Of a stretch of 64,000 bases of DNA, positions 36,145-45,047 are shown one piece after another. Under the pieces are notes generated by a model. That model searched no databases. It was given only the letters and a program-made list of their open reading frames with translations, and had not been told where the DNA came from. This stretch comes from Ruminococcus flavefaciens. GTDB taxonomy: Bacteria > Bacillota > Clostridia > Oscillospirales > Ruminococcaceae. The position numbers and the translations under genes were made by a program. The DNA lies in contig NZ_FNWV01000006.1 of the NCBI RefSeq assembly GCF_900108555.1, forward strand, positions 186,001-250,000, given 5' to 3'. Numbering within the stretch: position 1 is the first letter of the stretch; each line of letters begins with the position of its first letter.

Positions 36145-36936
36145 TCAGAAAACAGCTTTTTTTATCATATCCAGCTCTTTGAGTGAAATGCAGTTAGGTA
36201 TATCCTCATATTTCATAACTGAGAGGAGCTCGTCTATCTCAGCCCAGCCTACCTCAGAGACTTCTGAGGACTGCAATGTAAGATCTTCTATTTCGATAGG
36301 CACACGGCATATATATACAGCCACAAGCTCATTATCGTGAATATCGCCCTTTGAGTATTCAGCCCTTTTCAGACCGATGAATTCGAGCTGGCTGCGGTTG
36401 ATATCGAGACCAAGCTCTTCGTGGACTTCCTTGAGAGCAGCGTGACGGAATTCCTCACCCTGTGAAACATGACCTGCTGCCGAAACGTCATAGCAGTCGG
36501 GGTTGATGTCCTTTTCGTGGGCACGTTTCTGAAGAAGCACGAATATACCGCCGTCACGGCGTTTTATCATCCATATATGTACAGTCGGGTGGAGCTCACC
36601 GTCCCTGTGTACAAGTGTACGTGGCTTGCTGTCGGCAGTTATCCTTGCCTTATCGTCAATGAGGTTGAGGAACTCATCAACTATGAATTCCACATTTATC
36701 TCGGGATTTTCCTCGGCAGCTTCCGTGAACACAGCCTTTATCTCGTCAACAGCTGCATTTTCAGTTTCCTCGTTTGACACATAGACCTTATACGAAGCAG
36801 GAGAGCCTTTTTCTGCGATAGCTCCTGCAAGGGTGAACTTGTCGTTAATGTCGGGGGCATCAAGTTTTTTTGCAGTCTCGGCATAGAGCTTTTCCGCAGT
36901 AGCCAGTCTGCTCAGAAAAATTTCAACATCTTCCAT
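36145..36936 (-). CDS. NUDIX hydrolase
   Basis: 263 residues. The Nudix box reads GHVSQGEEFRHAALKEVHEE followed by LGL (GX5EX7xEUXEEXGU with Lys for Arg), preceded by HIWMIKRRDGGIFVLLQKRA, as in the isopentenyl-diphosphate-isomerase-like Nudix group. An N-terminal region of about 110 residues has no assignment. It likely hydrolyses a nucleoside-diphosphate-linked compound; the substrate is unknown. ATGs at 36966 and 36948 are in frame, but GGAGAG fits ATG 36936. Confidence 0.87.
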   Translation of the reverse strand: MEDVEIFLSRLATAEKLYAETAKKLDAPDINDKFTLAGAIAEKGSPASYKVYVSNEETENAAVDEIKAVFTEAAEENPEINVEFIVDEFLNLIDDKARITADSKPRTLVHRDGELHPTVHIWMIKRRDGGIFVLLQKRAHEKDINPDCYDVSAAGHVSQGEEFRHAALKEVHEELGLDINRSQLEFIGLKRAEYSKGDIHDNELVAVYICRVPIEIEDLTLQSSEVSEVGWAEIDELLSVMKYEDIPNCISLKELDMIKKAVF

Positions 36937-37034
36937 AATTCTCTCCATCTCAGCATTTGCTTGCATCGTAATGTTTTCAGCGGTTTACATTATATACCCA
37001 TGAGTGAAAAAAGTCAAGTCATTTTTCGTGAATT

Positions 37035-37067
37035 ATAAAAAACAGCTCCCCGTTTTTTACGGGGAGC
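37035..37067 (-). terminator. Terminator of the tRNA-Arg gene
   Basis: GCTCCCCGT (37045-37053) pairs with ACGGGGAGC (37059-37067). On the minus strand a U-run follows. Confidence 0.85.
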
Positions 37068-37074
37068 ATATCAG

Positions 37075-37148
37075 CGTCCCAAAGAGGAGTCGAACCTCCG
37101 GCCTACTGCTTAGGAGGCAGTCGCTCTATCCTACTGAGCTATTGGGAC
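37075..37148 (-). tRNA. tRNA-Arg (anticodon CCT)
   Basis: Minus strand. The 7-bp acceptor GTCCCAA/TTGGGAC, D-arm GCTC..GAGC, anticodon stem ACTGC/GCAGT with loop CTCCTAA, and T-arm GGAGG-TTCGACT-CCTCT fold into a complete cloverleaf. Discriminator base G; CCA is not encoded. It reads AGG codons. Confidence 0.96.
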
Positions 37149-37263
37149 ACATTATGTATATTATTTTATCACATTTTTCCTCTCATTGCAAGCACTGATG
37201 AATAATTTTACATTTTTACTTAAATATACTGCGGATTTGAGCAATTTGACAATGCCTTTTATA

Positions 37264-37292
37264 TTGACGTTTTTAGCAAAATCTGTTATAAT
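37264..37292 (+). promoter_or_regulatory. Promoter of the mscS gene
   Basis: -35 TTGACG (37264-37269), 17-bp spacer, -10 TATAAT (37287-37292). Confidence 0.85.
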
Positions 37293-37366
37293 AATTATAT
37301 CTATACATTAATAATATTAAAGCAGCTCTGCAAGGCAGAGATCTACTCTTTACGGAGATGATAAAA

Positions 37367-38263
37367 ATGAACGAACTTACCACTGTGGATGAAACAGTGA
37401 CCGAAGCTGCGACCAATGAAGTTATCGGGACGATACAGGAGTCTGTAGAAAAGACCACAGGCTTTTTCAGTGATGCAGCTGAATATCTTAGAAAGGCACT
37501 GCCTTTGATAATAGTTGCATTGCTGATACTTGTTCTGGGCATACTTATCTCGAAGCTCATAGCAAAAATAGTAGGCAAGGCAGTTTCAAAGTCCAATGTC
37601 AACGGCGCAGCAAAAAGCTTCCTTGTATCGCTGATAAAGATAATACTTTACATCGCAGTCGTGATAATGGCATTGTCCGTACTCAAAGTACCGATGTCGT
37701 CAATAATAACCATACTCGGTGCAGCAGGACTTGCTATCAGCCTTGCACTGCAAAGCTGTCTGTCCAACCTGAGCGGCGGATTTATAATCCTGTTCACCAA
37801 GCCATTCACAACGGGTGATATCATAGAGCTTGACGGTTCTGTAGGAACAGTACGCGACATAGGTATATTCTATACGAAAATGCTCACCTTTGACGGCAAG
37901 ACCGTATTCATACCAAACGGCAAGGTAACTGACGCAAAGATAGTGAACTACACCGAAACTCCTGCAAGGCGTATTGATCTGAGCTTTGCAATAAGCTACA
38001 GCTCAGATTTTGAAAAGGCTCGGCAGGTGATACTCAATGTCATTGCAAATGAAAAGCTCATACTGAAAGAGCCTGCACCTGTTGTAAGAATGAGCTCACA
38101 TAATAACAGCTCCGTGTCCGTTGCGGTGCTCGTATGGGTAAATAACGGAGACTTTCTTGAAGAGAGCTACAATATGACAGAAGCAGTAAAGGTTGCATTT
38201 GAGGAAAACGGCATAGAGATACCGTTTGACCAGTTAGATATACACATAAAGGACAAGGTTTGA
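37367..38263 (+). CDS. mscS: Small-conductance mechanosensitive channel
   Basis: 298 residues. Three membrane segments are visible; the third, pore-lining, is ILGAAGLAISLALQSCLSNLSGGF. The beta domain (GDIIELDGSVGTVRDIGIFYT, FIPNGKV) and alpha/beta domain are typical of MscS. It opens under membrane tension during hypo-osmotic shock. ATG 37358 is in frame, but the GGAG abuts it and better fits ATG 37367. Its stop overlaps the next ATG (TGATG). Confidence 0.93.
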   Translation: MNELTTVDETVTEAATNEVIGTIQESVEKTTGFFSDAAEYLRKALPLIIVALLILVLGILISKLIAKIVGKAVSKSNVNGAAKSFLVSLIKIILYIAVVIMALSVLKVPMSSIITILGAAGLAISLALQSCLSNLSGGFIILFTKPFTTGDIIELDGSVGTVRDIGIFYTKMLTFDGKTVFIPNGKVTDAKIVNYTETPARRIDLSFAISYSSDFEKARQVILNVIANEKLILKEPAPVVRMSSHNNSSVSVAVLVWVNNGDFLEESYNMTEAVKVAFEENGIEIPFDQLDIHIKDKV

Positions 38264-39135
38264 TGAGCGAAAAAAAAGAGATAAAGCAAGGCGGAACACA
38301 AAAGAAAGAAGAGAAAAAGAAGAGCTCAGCGTTTTGGCTGTGGATAATTATACTGTTTATTTTATGGTGGTTCAACAACTATACGCTGAAAACCAACAGC
38401 GTCAGCATGAAGTCGGCAAAGGTCAGCAGTAAAATGCGCTTTGCAGTTATAAGCGACCTTCACGCCACAAAGCACGGCATAAAGAATAAGACCATATTTG
38501 AGGCAGTTGATAAAGAGAAGCCCGACGTTGTATTCTTCCTCGGGGATATGTATACCAGAGAAAGTGAAAGAGAGCTTATGAGCAAGCCGGTTGAGCTTGC
38601 AGAGGAATTCATATCTACGGGATATCCTGTATATGCAGTAACAGGCGAGCATGACACGGACAGAGAGTATATAAACGACCTTGAAAATGCAGGTGTGAAT
38701 GTCCTTGAGTATGAGAGCGAATACATTGATGTAAAGGGCAATCGCGTTCATCTTATGGGCATAGACAATGTGTACTACAGTCCCACATTCAATCTCGGGA
38801 ATGAGTTTTCCACAGATGAGAACAGCTTTGATCTGCTGCTTGCACATATTCCGAATTATGAGAAATTCGCGGCTTTCGGAGCTGACCTTACCATATGTGC
38901 CGACACTCACGGCGACATGGTACAGCTTCCGTTCTTAGGACCGCTTTACGATACGGAAACAAAAACATGGCTTCCAAAGCTCTCGGATAAAGAGCTTAAA
39001 ATATATGACAAAGGCTTTTTTGATTATGACGGGGGAAAAATGTTCATAACATCGGGAATAGGAGTTTATCCCGGACCTTTCCGATTTAATAACCGTCCCG
39101 AAGTAGTCATATTAGACGTTGAACCAAAGAGGTGA
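38263..39135 (+). CDS. Membrane-anchored metallophosphoesterase with altered metal motifs
   Basis: 290 residues. A Lys-rich cytoplasmic start and one membrane segment (about 24-41) precede a calcineurin-like fold: SDLHATKHG, FLGDMY, TGEHDTD, LLLAHIPN, ADTHGDMVQLPF. The usual GNH[DE] is GEHD and the usual GHTHGGQ is ADTHGD, so two normal metal ligands (Asn and the first His) are replaced by acidic residues. The fold is clear; activity and substrate are uncertain. It is coupled to mscS (TGATG). Confidence 0.83.
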   Translation: MSEKKEIKQGGTQKKEEKKKSSAFWLWIIILFILWWFNNYTLKTNSVSMKSAKVSSKMRFAVISDLHATKHGIKNKTIFEAVDKEKPDVVFFLGDMYTRESERELMSKPVELAEEFISTGYPVYAVTGEHDTDREYINDLENAGVNVLEYESEYIDVKGNRVHLMGIDNVYYSPTFNLGNEFSTDENSFDLLLAHIPNYEKFAAFGADLTICADTHGDMVQLPFLGPLYDTETKTWLPKLSDKELKIYDKGFFDYDGGKMFITSGIGVYPGPFRFNNRPEVVILDVEPKR

Positions 39136-39140
39136 AAGGT

Positions 39141-40388
39141 ATGAGCAGGGAAAATATTACAGATATTGCAGTTATCGGAGGCGGAGCATCAGGACTTGCG
39201 GCAGCTATCGAGGCAAAGACCATAATGCCCAATGCAAAGGTAGTCATACTTGAAAAGCTTGACAGAGTAGGCAAAAAGCTGCTTGCAACAGGCAACGGAA
39301 GATGCAATCTCAGCAACACTGATCTTAGTGACGGACATTTCCACGGCAGCGTAAGGAACGCAAAGAGGATAATGCAGTCAACTCCCTCGGCAAAGGAGTT
39401 TTTCGGCAGTCTCGGAGTGCTGTGTACAGCTGACTCAAAGGGCAGGATATATCCTCGCAGCAACAATGCGGCAACTGTGCTCAATGCGCTTAGAATGAGG
39501 GCAGAGGAGCTTGGTATCATTGAAAGATGCGGCTTTGAAGCCAACTTCATAGAGAGTACTGACAAATGCTTCAGGATATGTACTGCTTCGGGTGAGAAGT
39601 ACCCATGCAGACGCATAATAGTTGCGGCAGGAGGCTATGCTGCACCGCAGTTCGGAACTGACGGCAGTGTTATAAGGCTTCTCCGCAGCAAGGGCTGCCA
39701 CACTACAAAGATATGCCCTGCCGTAGCACCTCTGAGGGTTCGTCCCGAGCTTCTGAAAGGGCTCAAAGGAGTCCGCGCAAAGGGCAGAGTAACCGCTTAT
39801 TCGGGCGGACGCTTCCTCAAGGACGAAACAGGCGAGATACAGTTTACCGAGAATTCACTTTCGGGTATCTGCGTATTTAATATGGCTCATCTCATTTCAA
39901 GGTTCGACGGCAAGCTCACACTCAGGCTGGACCTTGCGGCAGATATGGAAAATGAACAGCTCATGGGCTACCTCCGCATCATACACTATCAGCGCGGAAA
40001 ACACACCACAGACGAGCTGCTCACAGGACTTTTCCAGCGTAATCTTGCGGCATACATAACCAAGAGAGCTTTGGGCAAGCCTCTCACTGAAAAGATATCT
40101 TCACTGACTGATGCTGACCTTAAAAAGGTTGCACAGCTCATAAAGAATATGGATTTTGACATTCTCGGCAGCGCACCGTGGAAGGACGCACAGGTAACAT
40201 CAGGCGGCATCAGCGGCGAGTGCGTTGACGACAGATTGCAGCTGAGAAGCGAAAAGGGTATCTTCCTCTGCGGTGAGATACTTGATATCGACGGCGACTG
40301 CGGCGGCTATAACCTGCAATGGGCATGGTCATCGGGAATATTCGCAGGACGAAACTGCGCGGAGTCACTGAGAGGTGTAGCATTATGA
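39141..40388 (+). CDS. BaiN/HI0933-family flavoprotein oxidoreductase
   Basis: 415 residues. N-terminal FAD loop IAVIGGGASGLAAAI, the family motif KKLLATGNGRCNLSN, GRIYPRSNNAATVLNAL and the C-terminal CGEILDIDGDCGGYNLQWAW. Members are FAD-dependent oxidoreductases of mostly unknown substrate. The frame is open from GTG 39132; GAGGTGAAAGG sets ATG 39141. Its stop overlaps the next start. Confidence 0.9.
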   Translation: MSRENITDIAVIGGGASGLAAAIEAKTIMPNAKVVILEKLDRVGKKLLATGNGRCNLSNTDLSDGHFHGSVRNAKRIMQSTPSAKEFFGSLGVLCTADSKGRIYPRSNNAATVLNALRMRAEELGIIERCGFEANFIESTDKCFRICTASGEKYPCRRIIVAAGGYAAPQFGTDGSVIRLLRSKGCHTTKICPAVAPLRVRPELLKGLKGVRAKGRVTAYSGGRFLKDETGEIQFTENSLSGICVFNMAHLISRFDGKLTLRLDLAADMENEQLMGYLRIIHYQRGKHTTDELLTGLFQRNLAAYITKRALGKPLTEKISSLTDADLKKVAQLIKNMDFDILGSAPWKDAQVTSGGISGECVDDRLQLRSEKGIFLCGEILDIDGDCGGYNLQWAWSSGIFAGRNCAESLRGVAL

Positions 40389-41974
40389 TAAGAGCAGGCG
40401 GCATAAGAGTTTCGCTTGATACCGACCTCAGCGACCTTGCAGGGATATGCGAGAAAAAGCTGCGTATAAGCCGTGACAGGATAATCAGCGTAAAGCTTGC
40501 AAAGAAATCGGTGGACGCACGCAAGAAGTCCGATGTACATTTTCTTATTTCCCTTGATATTGAAGCAAAGGGCGAGGAAAAGCTGCTGAAAACTCTGAAA
40601 AACGCCACGAAAACCGAAAAGACGGACTACAGAGTAACAAAGCTGAAAAAACTGCCTTACCGCCCTGTAGTTGTTGGTTTCGGACCTGCTGGAATGTTCG
40701 CATCACTTGTCCTTGCAATGGCAGGAGCAAAGCCGATAGTCCTCGAAAGAGGCGGTGATGTGGACTCCCGTGTAAAGGCAGTTGAGGAATTTCAGAGCGG
40801 CGGAAAGCTTGATACCGAATGTAACGTGCAGTTCGGCGAGGGCGGAGCAGGTACTTTTTCCGACGGCAAGCTGACCACAGGCATAAAGGACAGGCGTATC
40901 GGCTGGATACTGGAAAAGCTTGTGGAATTCGGTGCGCCCGATGAGATACTGTATCTTGCGAAGCCCCATATCGGTACGGACAAGCTCCGCGGAGCTGTAA
41001 AGTCTCTCCGAGAGAGAGTAATATCTCTGGGCGGTGAAGTCAGATTTAACGCCAAATTCTGCGGAATTGAGACCAAAAACGGCAGCCTTTCCGCAGTGAG
41101 ATACACACAGAACGGACAGGAGCACAGGCTTGAAACTCAAAGCCTGATACTTGCTACAGGTCACAGCGCAAGGGACGTATTTGAGCTGCTCTACAATGAG
41201 GATATAACACTTTCACAGAAGAATTTTTCAGTGGGAGTCCGTGCGGAGCATCTCAGAAAAGACATCGACAAAGCAATGTACGGCGATTTTGCAGGACACC
41301 CTGCACTTAAAGCAGCCGATTACAAGCTTGCGGTACATCTCCCCAACGGACGTACGCTGTATACCTTCTGTATGTGTCCGGGCGGACACGTTGTGGCAGC
41401 TTCATCTGAGGATGGCAGACTTGCAGTCAACGGCATGAGCTATTTCTCCCGTGACGCGGAGAACTCCAACAGCGCACTCCTTGTGAACATAAATACCGAT
41501 GACTACGGCAGCGACCACCCACTTGCAGGAATGTACTTCCAGCGTGAGCTCGAAGAAAAGGCTTTCATTGCAGGCGGCAGCGATTACCATGCACCTGCGG
41601 CAGTCCTCGGTGATTTCATGGAAGGGCGTGTCAGTGAAAAGCTTGGCAGAGTCAAGCCAACGTATCGTCCTGATGTAAGATTTGCAGCTCCCGAGGAATA
41701 TCTTCCCGACTACGTGTGCGAGTCACTGAGACTTGGCATAAAGGAAATGGGCAAGAAGATAAAGGGCTTTGACGATAATGATACTCTCCTGACAGGTATA
41801 GAGAGCAGAAGCAGTTCCCCTGTAAGGATAAACAGAGGCGACGACCTGCAATCCGTATCGCTGAAAGGACTTTATCCCTGCGGTGAGGGCGCAGGCTATG
41901 CAGGCGGCATAGTTTCGGCAGCAGTTGACGGCATGAAGTGCGCCGAAGCTGTTATAGAAGCTCTGAGCCGTTAA
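40385..41974 (+). CDS. FAD-dependent dehydrogenase (COG2509 type)
   Basis: 529 residues. A helical N-terminal domain of about 95 residues precedes an FAD/NAD-binding domain (VVVGFGPAGMFASLVLAMAG), with NVQFGEGGAGTFSDGKLTT, SLILATGHSARD and YPCGEGAGYAGGIVSAAVDG. Relatives are called uncharacterised FAD-dependent dehydrogenases. Upstream in-frame codons to 40319 lie inside the previous gene; ATG 40385 overlaps that gene's stop and begins the family N-terminus. Confidence 0.9.
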   Translation: MIRAGGIRVSLDTDLSDLAGICEKKLRISRDRIISVKLAKKSVDARKKSDVHFLISLDIEAKGEEKLLKTLKNATKTEKTDYRVTKLKKLPYRPVVVGFGPAGMFASLVLAMAGAKPIVLERGGDVDSRVKAVEEFQSGGKLDTECNVQFGEGGAGTFSDGKLTTGIKDRRIGWILEKLVEFGAPDEILYLAKPHIGTDKLRGAVKSLRERVISLGGEVRFNAKFCGIETKNGSLSAVRYTQNGQEHRLETQSLILATGHSARDVFELLYNEDITLSQKNFSVGVRAEHLRKDIDKAMYGDFAGHPALKAADYKLAVHLPNGRTLYTFCMCPGGHVVAASSEDGRLAVNGMSYFSRDAENSNSALLVNINTDDYGSDHPLAGMYFQRELEEKAFIAGGSDYHAPAAVLGDFMEGRVSEKLGRVKPTYRPDVRFAAPEEYLPDYVCESLRLGIKEMGKKIKGFDDNDTLLTGIESRSSSPVRINRGDDLQSVSLKGLYPCGEGAGYAGGIVSAAVDGMKCAEAVIEALSR

Positions 41975-41977
41975 ACT

Positions 41978-42001
41978 GTATGGACGACTATTGGTCGTCC
42001 G
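41978..42001 (+). repeat. Isolated hairpin repeat copy
   Basis: GTATGGACGAC...GTCGTCCGC, a short paired element like the dispersed family, without the CCTTACGATG tail. It sits in the only sizeable gap of the 37367-58200 gene run. A TATAAT lies near 42051, before the next gene. Confidence 0.6.
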
Positions 42002-42081
42002 CAAAAAAGCAGAAACAGGAACGCCGGCTTCGGTGTTTCGCGTATAGAATTATAATTTAAAATCGAAACGGAGGCTTAGTT

Positions 42082-42345
42082 ATGAAGATCAATGTTATCG
42101 GCGGAGAAATGGACAGACGCGAGATAGACGAGTACATAAAGTATGTAGGACAGAAATATGTCGGCAGACAGATATGTGAGCTTGATATAACAATAGACGG
42201 TGAATTTGTAGACCTGAAGGTCCATTTTAAGGACATGGATTTTCAGAGAGCCTACCGTTCAGCCGACTATCTGGTAAACAGCATGGAAAAGCTCAATGAT
42301 GCAAAGCAGAAGGAGTTTTCCGAAAAGGAAAGGCACAAGGTTTAA
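42082..42345 (+). CDS. Small conserved protein of unknown function
   Basis: 87 residues, charged, no membrane segment. It starts KINVIGGEMDRREIDEYIKY and has LDITIDGEFVDLKVHFKDM. I recall similar small proteins in Clostridia, sometimes labelled as related to anaerobic ribonucleotide reductase, but no reductase motif is visible, so I leave the function open. CGGAGG-type ribosome site upstream. rsmA follows after 12 bp. Confidence 0.75.
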   Translation: MKINVIGGEMDRREIDEYIKYVGQKYVGRQICELDITIDGEFVDLKVHFKDMDFQRAYRSADYLVNSMEKLNDAKQKEFSEKERHKV

Positions 42346-42357
42346 GGAGCATATCGA

Positions 42358-43212
42358 ATGAATTTAACTAACATCGGTACAGTTAAGGAGATACTTTCCC
42401 GTCACGGGTTCAGCTTCTCAAAGGGACTGGGACAGAACTTTATCATAAATCCCGATATCTGCCCGAAAATAGCAGAAAACGGCAATGCCTGCGAGGGCTT
42501 CGGAGTTCTTGAGATAGGCACGGGTATAGGTGTACTCACAGCGGAGCTTGCAAAGCGTGCAGACAAGGTAACGGCGGTGGAGATAGACACAAGGCTGCTT
42601 CCCATACTTGAAGAAACTCTTGCAGACTTTGACAACGTGAAGATAATCAACGAGGACGTAATGAAGTGCGACCTGCACAAGCTCATCAAAGAGGAGTTTG
42701 GCGGACTTAAAGTGGCTGTGTGCGCAAATCTTCCGTACTACATCACTTCGCCTATTATTATGATGCTCCTTGAAAACCGACTTCCTATCGAGTCCATAAC
42801 GGTCATGGTGCAGAAGGAAGCCGCACAGCGTCTCTGCGCAAAGGTAGGCAGCCGTGACGCAGGAGCTATAACAGTAGGTGTGAACTACTATGGCGAAGTC
42901 AAGAAGCTTTTTGACGTATCACGTGGCAGCTTTATGCCTGCGCCAAATGTTGATTCGGCTGTAATAAGGATAGACCTTAACACTGAGCACCGCCTTGACG
43001 AAGAAAGCGAGAGATTTTTCTTCAAGGTTGTAAAGGCAGGCTTTGAGCAGCGCAGAAAGACTCTTGCCAATTCACTTGTGTCCATAATGGGCATACCAAA
43101 GGAAAAGGTGTATGCTTCACTGAAAGATATGGGACTTCCCGAAACTGCTCGTATCGAGCAGCTTGATATGGAACAGCTCATCGACTTTTCTGCAAGGCTG
43201 ATGAAGGACTGA
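42358..43212 (+). CDS. rsmA: 16S rRNA dimethyladenosine transferase
   Basis: 284 residues. It dimethylates the two adjacent adenosines near the 3' end of 16S rRNA. FSKGLGQNFIINP, SAM motif LEIGTGIGVLT, NLPYYITSPIIMMLL and FEQRRKTLANSL are diagnostic. Its stop is 1 bp from the start of cbiL, so the cobalamin operon appears fused to this housekeeping gene. Confidence 0.96.
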   Translation: MNLTNIGTVKEILSRHGFSFSKGLGQNFIINPDICPKIAENGNACEGFGVLEIGTGIGVLTAELAKRADKVTAVEIDTRLLPILEETLADFDNVKIINEDVMKCDLHKLIKEEFGGLKVAVCANLPYYITSPIIMMLLENRLPIESITVMVQKEAAQRLCAKVGSRDAGAITVGVNYYGEVKKLFDVSRGSFMPAPNVDSAVIRIDLNTEHRLDEESERFFFKVVKAGFEQRRKTLANSLVSIMGIPKEKVYASLKDMGLPETARIEQLDMEQLIDFSARLMKD

Positions 43213-43213
43213 T

Positions 43214-43915
43214 ATGGGTAAGCTTTACGGAGTCAGCGTCGGAGCAGGTGATCCTCAGCTCATAACTGTCAAAGCAGTGAAGTTGCTTGAAAGCTGCGGA
43301 GTTTTAGCAGTACCGCGCACAAAGGGAGAAAATACCCTTGCACTTTCAATAGCAGAGCAGGCAGCTGACATTAAGGACAAGCGGATAATATATCTTGATT
43401 TCCCTATGACACGGGACAAGAAGCTGCTTTATGAAAACTACGACAGGATAGCGGAGCTGCTGTGCAGCGAGCTGAAAGAAAACGATGTTGCAGTACCTGT
43501 TCTCGGGGATATTTCCGTATATTCCACATTCAGTTATATTGCTGAGCGTGTAGCAGAAAATGGCTTTGATGTTGAGATATGCGCAGGAGTCACCAGCTTC
43601 TGTGCGGCAGCAGCCGAGCTTAAACTGCCCCTTTGTCTCGGGAATGAGCCGCTGCAAATTATCCCTTACGGCTGCGAGAACTTTGATAAGCTCCTCGATA
43701 TCCGCGGCACAAAGGTGATAATGAAAACAGGCAGCCATTCGGCGGAGCTTGCAGATATTCTTCGCATGAAAGGTCTTGCAGAGCATACGTCAGCAGCCGA
43801 AAACTGCGGACTGCCCAATGAAAAAATTTATCACAGCCTTGACGAAGCAAATGACGAGCTTGGCTATTTTACGGTGTTTATAGTACATGACAAGGAGAAG
43901 CGGCATGAAGCTTGA
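43214..43915 (+). CDS. cbiL: Cobalt-factor II C20-methyltransferase
   Basis: 233 residues, tetrapyrrole methylase fold: GVSVGAGDPQLITVKAVKLL, VLGDISVYSTFSY and EICAGVTSFCAAAAEL. It adds the C20 methyl in the anaerobic corrin pathway (cobalt-factor II to III). First gene of the cob run, 1 bp after rsmA, with AAGGA inside the rsmA end as ribosome site. No riboswitch or promoter lies before it. Overlaps cbiD by 11 bp. Confidence 0.93.
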   Translation: MGKLYGVSVGAGDPQLITVKAVKLLESCGVLAVPRTKGENTLALSIAEQAADIKDKRIIYLDFPMTRDKKLLYENYDRIAELLCSELKENDVAVPVLGDISVYSTFSYIAERVAENGFDVEICAGVTSFCAAAAELKLPLCLGNEPLQIIPYGCENFDKLLDIRGTKVIMKTGSHSAELADILRMKGLAEHTSAAENCGLPNEKIYHSLDEANDELGYFTVFIVHDKEKRHEA

Positions 43916-45047
43916 GGAGTATATTTACAAGGGCTCACAGAAGATGAGATGCGGATACACCACAGGCTCATGCGCGGCTGCGGCAGCCAAAGCGGCAGCG
44001 GAAATGCTCCTTACGGGAAGAGTGCTGACTGCTGCGGAGATACTTACGCCAAAGGGCATAGTTATCCGCCCTGACATTATCGAGCCTGTTATAACTGAAA
44101 ACATGGCGTCATGTGCAGTTGAAAAGGACAGCGGCGATGACCCCGATGTAACCAACGGTATAAAGGTATTTGCAGCTGTTTCCCTTGCGCAGAAAGGCGT
44201 AAAAATAAAAGGCGGAGTCGGCATTGGCAGAGTCACAAAGGCAGGACTTGACCAGCCTGTAGGCGAAGCTGCCATAAATTCCGTGCCACGTAAAATGATA
44301 ACATCGGCAGTAATGGAAATAGCCGAAAAGTACGGCTACTCAGGCGGCTTTGAGGTAACAGTATCAGTACCCGAGGGTGTGGAGCTTGCCGCCAAGACCT
44401 ACAATCCGCGCATGGGCATAGAGGGAGGCATATCCATAATCGGCACAAGCGGCATCGTTGAGCCTATGAGCAATACAGCACTCATAGAAACTATCCGCAC
44501 TGAGGCGAAAATGCGCCGTGCCGAGGGACAGAAGAATATGCTGCTGACTATCGGCAATTACAGCGAAAGCTTCGTGCAGGAACAAATGCCCTTTTCACTG
44601 GAAAGAAGCGTTACGTGCAGCAACTTTATCGGTGACGCTATAGATATCGGTATCGAGCTTGGTTTCAGTTCAATACTTATCATCGGTCATATCGGCAAGC
44701 TTGTAAAGCTTGGAGCAGGCATAATGAATACCCATTCCTCATGGGCAGACGGAAGAATGGAAGTACTCGTCACCTGCGGACTGTTTGCAGGAGCTGATAC
44801 GGATACGCTGAAAAAGCTCCCCGACTGCGCAACGGCTGATGCGGCAATGGATATACTTGCAGATGCAGGCTATCTTGAAAAAACTCTTGATATACTCAGT
44901 CAGCGTATGGATTATTATCTTCGCGGACGAGTAAAGGACGAGGTAAAAATAGCCGCACTTGCTTTTTCGTATAAACGCGAGATAAACGTAAAAACTGCCT
45001 TTGCAGATGAACTTATAAAGGCAGTCTCGGAGGAAGAAAATGGTTGA
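43905..45047 (+). CDS. cbiD: Cobalt-precorrin-5B C1-methyltransferase
   Basis: 380 residues. CGYTTGSCAAAAAKAAAEML at the N-terminus, KDSGDDPDVTNGIKV, and IGHIGKLVKLGAGIMNTHS are CbiD hallmarks. It methylates C1 in the anaerobic route. The frame is open from ATG 43887, but AAGGAG fits ATG 43905. Confidence 0.95.
   Translation: MKLEEYIYKGSQKMRCGYTTGSCAAAAAKAAAEMLLTGRVLTAAEILTPKGIVIRPDIIEPVITENMASCAVEKDSGDDPDVTNGIKVFAAVSLAQKGVKIKGGVGIGRVTKAGLDQPVGEAAINSVPRKMITSAVMEIAEKYGYSGGFEVTVSVPEGVELAAKTYNPRMGIEGGISIIGTSGIVEPMSNTALIETIRTEAKMRRAEGQKNMLLTIGNYSESFVQEQMPFSLERSVTCSNFIGDAIDIGIELGFSSILIIGHIGKLVKLGAGIMNTHSSWADGRMEVLVTCGLFAGADTDTLKKLPDCATADAAMDILADAGYLEKTLDILSQRMDYYLRGRVKDEVKIAALAFSYKREINVKTAFADELIKAVSEEENG

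Noticed and set aside
41975..43213. Cobalamin riboswitch before the cob operon
   Set aside because: No GGTGxxAxTCC or B12-box-like core in the 107-bp gap before the 87-residue gene, and no space between rsmA and cbiL.
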